A stretch of 64,000 nt of DNA from contig NZ_JAERRK010000024.1 in the NCBI RefSeq assembly GCF_016741775.1, positions 62,001-126,000 of the forward strand. The letters are read 5' to 3'. The stretch comes from Streptomyces actinomycinicus (GTDB taxonomy: Bacteria; Actinomycetota; Actinomycetes; Streptomycetales; Streptomycetaceae). The position numbers and the translations under genes were made by a program. Below, one piece after another: positions 7,417 through 17,374 of this stretch (the stretch's first letter is position 1; every line of letters starts with the position of its first letter). The notes under the pieces are model-generated. The model had not been told where the DNA came from. It worked only from the letters and a program-made list of their open reading frames with translations, and ran no database searches.

Positions 7417-8397
7417 TCAGGCGCCCGGCGGGCGGCCCTCCCCCTCGTACAGGGCCGTGACGGACCGGGCCCCGGCCAGCAGTTCGGCGCGCGCCTCAGG
7501 CGGGTCCAGGACCTCCACCCGGTCGGAGAACGCGAGGAGCTGGCGTACCGCGCGGAGCGACGGGTAGACCAGCCGGGCGGTGACCCACTCGCCGGCGCCG
7601 TCGTCGTCGGGGGGCGCCTTCAGCATCGAGGCCGTGATCCGCTGGAACATGTCGAGGAACTCGCGCCGAAGCCGGACGGTGACCTCGACGCCGCCCTCGC
7701 GCTCCTCCACCTGGCGGCGCAACGCCTCCCACGCGTCCGCGAGTTCGATCCCGGGCCGGCGCCGGACCGGCTCGTCCAGCAGCCGGGCGGTGCGCACCCG
7801 GTCGGCGCGGAACAGCCGGGGCCGGCCGCGCCGGTCGGCGACGAGGTACCAGACCCCGGCCTTGGCGACCAGGCCGTAGGGGTCCACGGTGTAAGTGCGG
7901 GGCTCCCGCTCGCCGCCGTGCCGGTAGCGCAGCCGCAGGCGCCGGTCGGAGAACACGGCGTCCTGCAGCGCCTGGAGGTCGACGGCCTGCTGCGGGCCGC
8001 TCAGCCAGCGGGTGGCGTCGACCAGGATGCGCCGGCTGGTCACCTCGGCGGCCGGCCGGTACGGAGCCGGCAGAGCGGCCATCACCTTGCGCAGGGCGGA
8101 ACCGAGGGCGGCTTCGAGGCCGAGCGCCGCGTGGGCGTCCTGCGTGGCGAGGATGAACAGGGCCCGGGACTCGTCGGCGGTGAGCCCGGTGACGTCGGTG
8201 CGGAAGCCGGCGAGGAGTTCGATGCCGCCGTGCCGGCCGCGCTCGGCGTACACCGGGACGCCGGAGGCGGACAGCGCCTCGATGTCCCGGTAGATGGTCC
8301 GGACCGACACCTCGAGCCGGTCGGCGAGTTCGTGCGCGGGGACGCGGCCGCGGGTCTGCAGGAGCAGCAGGATCGACAGCAGGCGGTCGGACTTCAC
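7417..8397 (-). CDS. YafY/WYL-domain transcriptional regulator
   Basis: This 326-aa DeoR-like activator/repressor has an N-terminal winged helix (LLSILLLLQTRGRVPAHELADRL is its first part), a central segment RHGGIELL, and a C-terminal WYL domain where GVWYLVADRRG carries the WYL signature. WYL domains are thought to bind nucleic-acid-related ligands. The GTG at 8397 (VKSDRLLSIL) is preferred over an upstream ATG at 8433, which would overlap the operator-like palindrome. It is divergent from the TIGR03086 gene, which it probably controls. Confidence 0.88.
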   Translation of the reverse strand: MKSDRLLSILLLLQTRGRVPAHELADRLEVSVRTIYRDIEALSASGVPVYAERGRHGGIELLAGFRTDVTGLTADESRALFILATQDAHAALGLEAALGSALRKVMAALPAPYRPAAEVTSRRILVDATRWLSGPQQAVDLQALQDAVFSDRRLRLRYRHGGEREPRTYTVDPYGLVAKAGVWYLVADRRGRPRLFRADRVRTARLLDEPVRRRPGIELADAWEALRRQVEEREGGVEVTVRLRREFLDMFQRITASMLKAPPDDDGAGEWVTARLVYPSLRAVRQLLAFSDRVEVLDPPEARAELLAGARSVTALYEGEGRPPGA

Positions 8398-8436
8398 GCG
8401 CCCAGAGTCCCGCCGTCGTACGGGCTTTCGCAAATG

Positions 8437-8453
8437 CTGACGGAAGTTGTCAG
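8437..8453. promoter_or_regulatory. CTGAC-N7-GTCAG operator-like inverted repeat
   Basis: CTGAC (8437-8441) and GTCAG (8449-8453) are separated by GGAAGTT. The site is centred between the WYL regulator and the divergent TIGR03086 gene, about 40 bp upstream of the regulator start. Similar TGAC/GTCA sites are common before YafY-type regulators. It is probably the regulator's own binding site. Confidence 0.55.
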
Positions 8454-8501
8454 GTTATCCCGGGACCCTCGTCGCACCGACCACCGAGGGAGAGCCACAC
8501 C

Positions 8502-9101
8502 ATGACCACCACCGGCTTCACCGACCCGCGTCCCGTCTACGCCCGTGCCACCGAGCAGGCGGCGGCACTGGTCAAGACGGTGCGCCCCGAACAGCTCGAC
8601 GGCCCCACGCCCTGTACCGAGTTCGACGTCCGCGGCCTGCTGGGGCACATCGTCGGCGGCACCCGGCGGATCGCCGTCGTCGGTGAGGGCGGCGACGGAC
8701 TCGCCGTCGACCCGTCCGCCGAGGGCGTCGCGGACGACGGCTGGGCCGCGGCCTACGACGAGGTGCGCGTGCGCGTGCTGAAGGCCTGGGAAAGCGACGA
8801 GCGGATGACCTCCCCGGTGCGCGTGCCGTGGGGCGAGGTCCCCGGCCACGCGGCGCTGTCGGGCTATGTCATGGAGATCGTCACCCACACCTGGGACCTC
8901 GCCGAGGCGCTCGGCCACCCGCACGAACTCGATCCGGAGCTGGCCGAGTTCGCCCTGGCCACCGCGCAGCAGGTGCTGCCCGACTCGCGGCCCCGCGACG
9001 CGCAGACCCCCTTCGGGGCACGCCGGCCGGCCCCCGAAGGAGCCGGCCCCTACGCGGAACTGGCCGCCTGGCTGGGCCGCACGCCGCTCGACCGGGCCTG
9101 A
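8502..9101 (+). CDS. TIGR03086 family metal-binding protein (mycothiol-type DinB-like)
   Basis: This 199-aa protein has the mycothiol-dependent maleylpyruvate isomerase N-terminal (DinB-like four-helix) fold. TPCTEFDVRGLLGHIVGG supplies one histidine, and a later helix EIVTHTWDLAEA supplies a second metal ligand (HTWD). Family members bind a divalent metal and are linked to mycothiol-dependent chemistry, but the reaction of this subgroup is unknown. The gene faces the WYL regulator, a frequent actinobacterial pairing. Confidence 0.85.
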   Translation: MTTTGFTDPRPVYARATEQAAALVKTVRPEQLDGPTPCTEFDVRGLLGHIVGGTRRIAVVGEGGDGLAVDPSAEGVADDGWAAAYDEVRVRVLKAWESDERMTSPVRVPWGEVPGHAALSGYVMEIVTHTWDLAEALGHPHELDPELAEFALATAQQVLPDSRPRDAQTPFGARRPAPEGAGPYAELAAWLGRTPLDRA

Positions 9102-9245
9102 GGCACCCGCGCGAGCGGGCCTGAGGCACCCGCGCGAGCGGGCCTGAGGCACCCGCCCGACCGGGACCGGCGCGCCCCCCGACCGGGACCGGCGCGCCCG
9201 TTCGGCCGGGACCGGCGCGCCCGCCCGACCGGGACGGCGCGCCCG
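9102..9245. repeat. Two adjacent short tandem repeats
   Basis: Downstream of the TIGR03086 stop, TGAGGCACCCGCGCGAGCGG repeats with a 23-bp period (about 2.5 copies from 9101). It is followed by four degenerate copies of a unit containing CGGGACCGGCGCGCCCG. The sequence lies between convergent genes and carries no ORF with coding character. Confidence 0.8.
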
Positions 9246-9291
9246 TGCGGCCGGGGCACGGATCCCCGGTCCGGCGCCACGGGGTTCTCGT

Positions 9292-10188
9292 TCAGCCGAG
9301 CCTGACGCGGGCGAGCTGGCGGGACTGCGCGACCAGGCGGTCCTCGCTGTCCCAGACCTCGGCGTCCTCCTCCAGGAAGCCCCCGGCGAGGTTGCGGGTG
9401 GTGATCGACACGCGCAGCGGGCCGGGGGCCGGGCGGTGCCGGACGTGGACGGTGAGTTCCACCGTCGGCACCCAGCCCTTGAGGCCGATCTCGAAGGCGG
9501 TGGGCGGCAGGGCGTCCACCGTGAGGAGCAGCGACAGCGGGTCGGCGTCACGACCGTCGGCCAGGCCGAACCAGGCGCGCATCTCGCCCTTGCCCGAGGG
9601 CGCGCCGAGCGCCCAGCCGAGGGTGGCGGGGTCCAGCTTGAGCATCAGACGGTCGGTGATGGCCGAGCTGCCGGGGATGGGAGCCGGTGCGTCGTCCGGG
9701 CCGAAGCACTGCTCCAGCGGCGGGATCGGGGGTGGGGCGGCCGTCGTGCGGACGTCGTCGGGGAGGGTGGTGAGGTCACCGTAGGAGGCGAGGACGCGGA
9801 TGCGTTCGACCTCGTTGCCCTCGTCGTCGCACTGGAAGAGCGAGGCCTGGCCGGTGGAGAGGGTGCGGCCGGTCCGGACGGTCTCGGTGCGGACGACCGC
9901 CGGGCCGGGCTGCGAGGCGGTCAGGTAGTGCGCGGACACGGTGAACGGGTCCGGGTGCGGAAGGGTGTCCGCGAGGGCCCGGCCGAGCACGGACAGCAGG
10001 TAGCCGCCGTTGACGGCGTTGATGATGGTCCAGCCGGCCGAGAGGTCGATGTCGTAGACACCGGGCTCGCGCCGGGTGACCGCGGTGTCGCGGTCGAACT
10101 CGCTGTCGCCGGCCACGGCCCGCGGCGGCGGTCCTCCCGCTCGAGCGAGGCCGAGAGCGGGAGACGGGGCGGAAGCTGCTTCTGGCAT
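9292..10188 (-). CDS. Acyl-CoA thioesterase family protein (double hotdog)
   Basis: This 298-aa protein resembles the TesB-like/4HBT_3 family of double-hotdog acyl-CoA thioesterases. The motif NGGYLLSVLGRAL (after WTIINAVN) marks the first hotdog helix, and the second half (residues ~170-298) forms the other hotdog with the helix ALPPTAFEIGLKGW. It would hydrolyse an acyl-CoA to free acid and CoA; chain length is unknown. The reading frame stays open far upstream, but homology begins near DSEFDRDTAV. The ATG at 10188 (MPEAAS) is the best start. Confidence 0.85.
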   Translation of the reverse strand: MPEAASAPSPALGLARAGGPPPRAVAGDSEFDRDTAVTRREPGVYDIDLSAGWTIINAVNGGYLLSVLGRALADTLPHPDPFTVSAHYLTASQPGPAVVRTETVRTGRTLSTGQASLFQCDDEGNEVERIRVLASYGDLTTLPDDVRTTAAPPPIPPLEQCFGPDDAPAPIPGSSAITDRLMLKLDPATLGWALGAPSGKGEMRAWFGLADGRDADPLSLLLTVDALPPTAFEIGLKGWVPTVELTVHVRHRPAPGPLRVSITTRNLAGGFLEEDAEVWDSEDRLVAQSRQLARVRLG

Positions 10189-10341
10189 GCCTGAACGGTA
10201 CAACAGGTGATTACTAAGCGGTAGCTTTTTGTGTGACGGCCGGATGACGGGATCCGGCCACGGGGTGTGATTCCGGAAACTTCTCGGCAAGTGTCCGGAC
10301 ACGTCCACAACCGGGCGCCGCCGTTTCCCCTCTATCGGGAC

Positions 10342-11589
10342 ATGAGCCTCACCGGGACTCCGTTCCTCTACACGACGGTCGTGCTGTCCGTGATCGCCCT
10401 CATACTCCCGCTCGTCCTGTGGTCGCGGATGCGCGGCCCCAGCGTGCTGCGGGCCGCGGGCCGGGTCGTGATGCTGCTCTTCGCCCAGGGCACGGCCGTC
10501 ACGCTGGTCTTCGTCCTGGTCAACAACCAGAACAACCTGTACGACAACTGGGCCGACCTGCTCGGCACCGGGAACCACGTCCCGCGCGCCGCCGATCTCG
10601 GCCGGGACGGCACCGGCGGCATCTCGGTGAAACGATTGCCCAAGATCAAGCAGACCTTCGAGCCGGCCCGGGGTCCCCGCATGCACGCGGCCGGCGGAGT
10701 ACGGGTCACCCAGCTCGAGGGCCGGATCTCGGGTGTGAACGCCGAGGTCTACGTCTGGCTGCCGCCGCAGTACGACGACCCGGCCTACCGCCACGAGAAG
10801 TTCCCGGTGGTGGAGCTGCTGCCGGGCTACCCCGGTTCGGCGAAGGCCTGGTTCGGCTCGATGAGGACCCACCAGCAGCTGCTGCCGCTGATGAGGAGCG
10901 GACAGGTGGCGCCGTTCATCCTGGTCGCGCCGCGCACCAATCTGCTGGCCGGCGTGGACACCGGCTGTGCCAACATCCCGGGCCAGGTCAACGCCGACAG
11001 CTGGCTCAGCCTCGACGTGCCGAAGATGGTCACGGACAACTTCCGCGCCCTGCCGGCCCCCCGGGGCTGGGCGGTGGCCGGGTACTCGGCGGGCGCGCAC
11101 TGCGCGGTCAAGCTGGCCGTGGCCCACCCCGACCGGTACCGGGCCGCGGTGAGCATGTCCGGTTACAACGACCCGATCGGCGAGCGCAACTCCCTCGCCG
11201 CCCAGACCCCCGCCCTGCGCGCGGCGAACAACCCCTTCCTGCTGCTGAGGAAGGCGGCCGTACCCCCGCGGGTCGCGGTGTACGCCTCCGGCGAACCCGG
11301 TGACGGCTACCAGGCGGGGACGGCCCTGGAGTCCATCGCCAAGGCGCCGACCACCGTGCACGTGGTGTTCCTGCCGCGCAGCGCGGGCGGGCACAACATG
11401 GCGCTGTGGCGGCCGCAGGTCCCCGCGGCGTTCCGCTGGCTGACTCTGCAGATGGGCCAGAACCGGGCCTACGGACAGGACGGGTCGCCCGCCGGAGCTA
11501 CTCCTCGGTCACCGTCGACCGGCGGTTCCACGCGCGAGGCGCTCGCCAGTGGAACCGCATCGCGAGCAGGCGCAGCACGAAGGCCGTGA
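10342..11589 (+). CDS. Membrane-anchored alpha/beta-hydrolase esterase (PF00756-like)
   Basis: The N-terminal ~70 residues hold two hydrophobic helices (FLYTTVVLSVIALILPLVLW and VVMLLFAQGTAVTLVFVLV), followed by an extracytoplasmic esterase-D/mycolyltransferase-like domain. The nucleophile lies in AGYSAGAHCAV (GxSxG) and a late GGHNMALW supplies the histidine. The length from ATG 10342 is 415 aa; a GTG at 10267 is less likely. The last ~50 codons look low in homology and overlap the convergent TRIC gene by 92 bp, so the C-terminus may be a recent read-through extension. Confidence 0.83.
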   Translation: MSLTGTPFLYTTVVLSVIALILPLVLWSRMRGPSVLRAAGRVVMLLFAQGTAVTLVFVLVNNQNNLYDNWADLLGTGNHVPRAADLGRDGTGGISVKRLPKIKQTFEPARGPRMHAAGGVRVTQLEGRISGVNAEVYVWLPPQYDDPAYRHEKFPVVELLPGYPGSAKAWFGSMRTHQQLLPLMRSGQVAPFILVAPRTNLLAGVDTGCANIPGQVNADSWLSLDVPKMVTDNFRALPAPRGWAVAGYSAGAHCAVKLAVAHPDRYRAAVSMSGYNDPIGERNSLAAQTPALRAANNPFLLLRKAAVPPRVAVYASGEPGDGYQAGTALESIAKAPTTVHVVFLPRSAGGHNMALWRPQVPAAFRWLTLQMGQNRAYGQDGSPAGATPRSPSTGGSTREALASGTASRAGAARRP

Positions 11590-12157
11590 CGACCGCGAGC
11601 CCGCTGGTGAACGGGGTGAGGGCGTCGTAGCGGAGGCACAGCACGACCATGGTGGCGCCGACGATCGCCGGAACCGCGTAGAGGTCACGGTCCCAGCGCA
11701 GCAGCGAGGGCACCTCATTGGCCAGTACGTCCCGGAGCACACCGCCGCCGACGGCGGTGGCGAGGCCCAGTGTCGCCGACGCGGTCAGGCCGAGTCCGTA
11801 GCTGTACGCCTTCGTCGTGCCGCTCACACAGAACAGGCCGAGGCCCGCCGCGTCGAAGACCAGCACGGCAGCCTGGATGCGTTCCACGTGCGGGTGCAGG
11901 AAGAAGACGACGAGCGTGGCGAGCAGCGGGGTGAGGAAGTACCCGAGGTCGGTGAAGGCGGCCGGGGGCGTGGCCCCGATCACCAGGTCGCGGAACAGTC
12001 CCCCGCCCAGCGCGGTGACCTCGGCGAGGACGGCGATGCCGAAGACGTCGAAGTTCTTCCGGACGGCCAGCAGCGCGCCGGAGATCGCGAACACGAAGAT
12101 GCCGATCACATCGAGCGTGTGCTGGACGGAGGGACTGAAGAGTTGCTGGAGCTGCAC
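11498..12157 (-). CDS. Trimeric intracellular cation channel (UPF0126/TRIC) family protein
   Basis: This 219-aa integral membrane protein is made of two copies of the UPF0126 repeat, about seven helices. The first repeat contains LDVIGIFVFAISGALLA and ALGGGLFRDLVIG. The second contains FDAAGLGLFCVSG and AVGGGVLRDVLANEVPSLL. The paired GGGxxRD motifs are the family signature; prokaryotic TRIC proteins form homotrimeric K+/cation channels. Its 3' end overlaps the convergent esterase gene. Confidence 0.92.
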   Translation of the reverse strand: MQLQQLFSPSVQHTLDVIGIFVFAISGALLAVRKNFDVFGIAVLAEVTALGGGLFRDLVIGATPPAAFTDLGYFLTPLLATLVVFFLHPHVERIQAAVLVFDAAGLGLFCVSGTTKAYSYGLGLTASATLGLATAVGGGVLRDVLANEVPSLLRWDRDLYAVPAIVGATMVVLCLRYDALTPFTSGLAVVTAFVLRLLAMRFHWRAPRAWNRRSTVTEE

Positions 12158-12204
12158 CCTGACATTCTCTCCTGTCAGAGGGTGTGAACCTTACAAAGCC
12201 AGGC

Positions 12205-13596
12205 TCACAGGGCAGGTTTCCCTGGCGTGAACAGCCAGGTGCCGAAGAGATCGTCCAGCTGCTGCCCGCTGACGTGCTCGGCGAGGCGCACGAAATCGTC
12301 GGTGTCCGCGTTGCCGTACCGGTGCAGCTTCGTCCAGGCCGGCAGCAGCCTGAAGAAGGTGGTGTCGCCGATGCGCTCACGCAGCACCTGGAGCGTCATC
12401 GCGCCGCGCTGGTAGACGGCCGAGGCGAACATCGTGTCCCGCTGCGGGTCGCCGGGCGCGATCTGCCAGAAGGGGGAGTCGGCGGGGCGGCCGTTGTAGG
12501 CGGCGAGGAAGGAGTCGTGGGCGGAGCGGGTGCCCTGGTGCTCGGCCCACAGCCACTGGGCGTAGCTGGCGAAGCCCTCGTTGAGCCAGATGTCCTTCCA
12601 CTGCGCCACGCTCACCGAGTCGCCGAACCACTGGTGGGCCAGTTCGTGCACGATCGTCGACTCGCTGCGCACCGCCGAGTAGGCGGGCTTGCTCTGCACC
12701 TCCAGCGAGAACCCGGCCTCGGGCATGTCGTCCACGATGGCGCCGGTCTCCTCGAACGGGTACGGCCCGAAGACCTGCGACCAGTAGTCGGTGGCGGCGG
12801 CGGTGACGGCGTACACGTCGACGCCGTTGCCGCCCTTCAGGACGGGGTCGACGGCCACGTAGATCGGGATGCCGCCGGGCGTCCGCCCGGTGCGCACGTC
12901 GAACTTGCCGATGGTCGCCGTGGCGAGGTACGTGGCCATCGGCCTGCTCTCCCGCCAGTGGGTGTACGTCGAGCCGTTGCGGTCGTACGTCGACACCAGC
13001 CGGCCGTTGGAGACGGCGGTCAGACCGGCCGGGGCCTTGATCCGGATGTCGTAGGTGGCCTTGTCGGCAGGGTGGTCGCTGGACGGGAACCAGGTGGAGG
13101 CGGCGTTGGGCTCGCACGCGACGAAGACTCCGTCGGCCGTCTTCATCCAGCCGTACTCGGAGCCGAACACGATGGGCCCGCCGAGGGGCTCCGGTACGCC
13201 GCCGTACGTGACGGTCACCGTGAACCCGCGCCCCTCGCGCAGGCGGTGCCGCGGGGTGACGGTGACCTCGTCGCCGTCACGGGTGAAGTCCGCGCGTCTG
13301 CCGTCGACCACGATCCGCGTGATCTCCAGCCGCTGGAGGTCGAGGTCGAAGGAGGAGAGGGTGCGGGTGGCGCGCGCGGTGAGGGTCGTACGGCCGTCGA
13401 GGCGGCCGGTGCCGGGGTCGTAGGCGACGTCGAGGTCGTAGTGGCGGACGTCGAAGCCGCCGTTGCCCAGCCGGGGGAAGTAGGGATCGCCGATGCCGGG
13501 GGCGCCCGGGGCCGGGGCCGCGGAGGCGGCGATGACGAGGAAGGAGGCCGCCGCGGTGGCGAGGGCCCCCAGACGTGCCGAACGGGAGAGTGCCAT
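12205..13596 (-). CDS. Secreted M1 family metallopeptidase
   Basis: This 463-aa aminopeptidase-type protein begins with a signal peptide (LGALATAAASFLVIAASAAPA). The zinc site is the M1 HExxH-x18-E motif: HELAHQW followed by NEGFA. The exopeptidase GxMEN motif appears in divergent form near FSLEVQSKP. It lacks the C-terminal ARM domain of larger M1 enzymes, so it is a short secreted form. It would trim peptides outside the cell, consistent with the oligopeptide importer just upstream on the same strand. A clear ribosome-binding site (AAAGGGACG) precedes the ATG. Confidence 0.92.
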   Translation of the reverse strand: MALSRSARLGALATAAASFLVIAASAAPAPGAPGIGDPYFPRLGNGGFDVRHYDLDVAYDPGTGRLDGRTTLTARATRTLSSFDLDLQRLEITRIVVDGRRADFTRDGDEVTVTPRHRLREGRGFTVTVTYGGVPEPLGGPIVFGSEYGWMKTADGVFVACEPNAASTWFPSSDHPADKATYDIRIKAPAGLTAVSNGRLVSTYDRNGSTYTHWRESRPMATYLATATIGKFDVRTGRTPGGIPIYVAVDPVLKGGNGVDVYAVTAAATDYWSQVFGPYPFEETGAIVDDMPEAGFSLEVQSKPAYSAVRSESTIVHELAHQWFGDSVSVAQWKDIWLNEGFASYAQWLWAEHQGTRSAHDSFLAAYNGRPADSPFWQIAPGDPQRDTMFASAVYQRGAMTLQVLRERIGDTTFFRLLPAWTKLHRYGNADTDDFVRLAEHVSGQQLDDLFGTWLFTPGKPAL

Positions 13597-13695
13597 GAGT
13601 CGTCCCTTTCAGGCATGTGCCGGTCAGTGACTGACACGGACGACTCTGCGCTCTCCCGTCCGGGCATGTGCATGACTTTGCCCAGTCGTCATGTG

Positions 13696-15203
<1,508 letters not shown>

Positions 15204-15207
<4 letters not shown>

Positions 15208-16298
15208 AGCTTCGGCGCAATCTCTTCGGTCCAGATCCGCTGGCGGTCCTCGGCCGAGAGGTGGCAGGCGGACCAGTGCCCGGTGCTCACCTGCTCCAGC
15301 TCGGGGCGCACCGTGCGGGTGACGTTCCCCTTGGGGATGTCCGCGTACGGGCAGCGCGGGTTGAAGGCGCAGCCCGAAGGGACGTTGATGAGGCTCGGCG
15401 GGGAGCCCTTGACCGGGATGAGCCGTTCGGAGGTCTCGCGGTCGATGCGGGGCATCGAGCCGAGCAGGCCCCAGGTGTAGGGGTGCTGCGGCTGCTCGAA
15501 GACCTCGCCGGCCGGACCCCGCTCCACGCACCGGCCGCCGTACATCACGAGGACGTCGTCGGCGATCTCGGCGACCACACCGAGGTCGTGGGTGATCATG
15601 ATGACCGCGGAGCCGAACTCCTTCTGCAGGTCGCGGATCAGGTCGAGGATCTGTGCCTGGACGGTCACGTCGAGGGCGGTGGTCGGCTCGTCCGCGATGA
15701 GCAGCTCGGGGTTGTTCACCAGCGCCATGGCGATCATGGCGCGCTGGCGCATACCGCCGGAGAACTCGTGCGGGTAGCCGTCGACACGCTTGGCGGGCTC
15801 GGGGATGCCGACCCGGTCGAGCATCTCGATGGCCCGCTTGCGGGCGACCTTCTTGCTGACGTCGTGGTGCACCCGGTAGGCCTCGACGATCTGGTCGCCG
15901 ATCTTGTAGTAGGGGTGCATAGCGGACAGCGGGTCCTGGAAGATCATCGCCATCTCGCGGCCGCGGAGCTTGCGCACCTCGTCCGGGGCGGCGTTGACCA
16001 GTTCCTTGCCGTCCAGCCAGATCTCGCCGGACATCCGCACGTTCTTGCCGCGGGTGCCGAGCCGGTGCAGGCCCATGATGGCCAGCGAGGTGACGGACTT
16101 GCCGGAGCCGGACTCGCCGACGATGGCGAGGGTCTGGCCCTTCTCCAGCGAGAAGCTGACCCCGTCGACGGACTTGACCACACCGTCGTCGGTCGGGAAG
16201 TGCACCTTGAGGTCGCGGACCTCCAGGAAGGCTTCGGGTGCCTGGCGGCCGGACGTGGGCTCGCCCACTGCGGCGCCGGTCTTGGAGAGTTCGGTCAC
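15204..16298 (-). CDS. Oligopeptide ABC transporter ATP-binding protein (OppD/DppD type)
   Basis: This is the first ATPase of the peptide importer (364 aa). It carries Walker A GESGSGKS, Q-loop MIFQDPLSAM, signature HEFSGGMRQR, Walker B LLIADEPTTALD, and the oligopeptide/dipeptide C-terminal domain with GCAFNPRCPYAD. It powers peptide uptake with OppF through the two permeases. The start at GTG 16298 overlaps the permease stop by 4 bp (GTGA), so translation is probably coupled. Confidence 0.95.
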
Positions 16299-17302
16299 GA
16301 GAGCCTCACCCGCGGGTCGGCGGCGGCGTAGAGCACGTCCACCACAAGATTTGCGATCACGACGAAGAAGGCGGCGAGCAGGGTCACGCCGAGGATCTTG
16401 GGCAGGTCGTTGTCGGTGATGCCCTGCACCGCGTACTGGCCGATGCCGTGCAGCGAGAACACCGATTCCGTGATCACGGCACCGCCGAGCAGCAGGCCGA
16501 TGTCCATGCCGAAGACGGTGATGATCGGGGTGAGGGCGGCGCGCAGTCCGTGCCGGGTGATGACGGTGCCCTCCCGCAGGCCCTTGGCGCGGGCCGTGCG
16601 GATGAAGTCCTCGTTCATCGTCTCGAGCATGCCCGAGCGGGTGAGCCGGGCGTAGATGGCGGAGTACAGCAGCGCGAGCGAACACCACGCGGGGAAGAGG
16701 GTGTTGGCCCACTGCGAGGGGTTCTCCGTGAGCGGGACGTATTCGCTGCCGAAGATCGGCCACTGGTACCTGAAGAGCAGGATCGCCAGGTTGCCCGTGA
16801 AGAACATGGGCAGTGAGACGCCGGTGAGCGCGATGCCCATGAAGGCGCGGTCGAGAACCGAGCGCGGCTTCAGCGCGGAGATGACACCGGCGATCACACC
16901 GGAGACCAGCCACAGCACGGCGGCACCCACGGCGAGCGAGAGTGTGATCGGAAGGCGGGAGGTCAGCTCCGGCCAGACTGCCTGGTGGTTCTTGAAGGAG
17001 TAACCGAAGCAGGGTGCGTCGCAGTGCACCGTGGTGGGACCGATGCTGTAGTCGGCGCCGGCCACGATCCCCTTGATGAAGTGCCAGTACTGGACGTAGA
17101 CGGGCTGGTCCAGACCCAGGTTGTGCTTCACCGCGGCGATGTCCGCCTTCGACGGAGCCTTGCCGATGTACTGCTGCGCCAGCTGATCCGCTGTCTGGCC
17201 GGCGAGCCGTGGCAGCAGGAAGAAGATGGCAAAGGTGACCGCGGAGACGACCAGCAGCAGGATCACTGCCGCGAACGTCCGGCGGAGGATGTACGAGATC
17301 AC
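16295..17302 (-). CDS. Oligopeptide ABC transporter permease (OppB/DppB type)
   Basis: This 335-aa inner-membrane permease has six predicted helices. The N-terminal MISYILRRTFAAVILLLVVS is typical of OppB-type subunits, and the EAA-like coupling motif lies near RTARAKGLREGTVITRHGLR. A long periplasmic loop follows the first helix. It forms the translocation channel with the OppC-type subunit at 19185-20183. Confidence 0.94.
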   Translation of the reverse strand: MISYILRRTFAAVILLLVVSAVTFAIFFLLPRLAGQTADQLAQQYIGKAPSKADIAAVKHNLGLDQPVYVQYWHFIKGIVAGADYSIGPTTVHCDAPCFGYSFKNHQAVWPELTSRLPITLSLAVGAAVLWLVSGVIAGVISALKPRSVLDRAFMGIALTGVSLPMFFTGNLAILLFRYQWPIFGSEYVPLTENPSQWANTLFPAWCSLALLYSAIYARLTRSGMLETMNEDFIRTARAKGLREGTVITRHGLRAALTPIITVFGMDIGLLLGGAVITESVFSLHGIGQYAVQGITDNDLPKILGVTLLAAFFVVIANLVVDVLYAAADPRVRLS

Positions 17303-17374
17303 GGGGACCGGCGCTGGTGCCCGCGGGCCGCGAAGCCCGCGGGCACCAATGCCTTCACCTGCCTTCCGGGGCTG

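Noticed and set aside
10189..11394. 400-residue N-terminal extension of the thioesterase
   Set aside because: It is antisense to the esterase and has no homology; ATG 10188 gives a normal 298-aa thioesterase.
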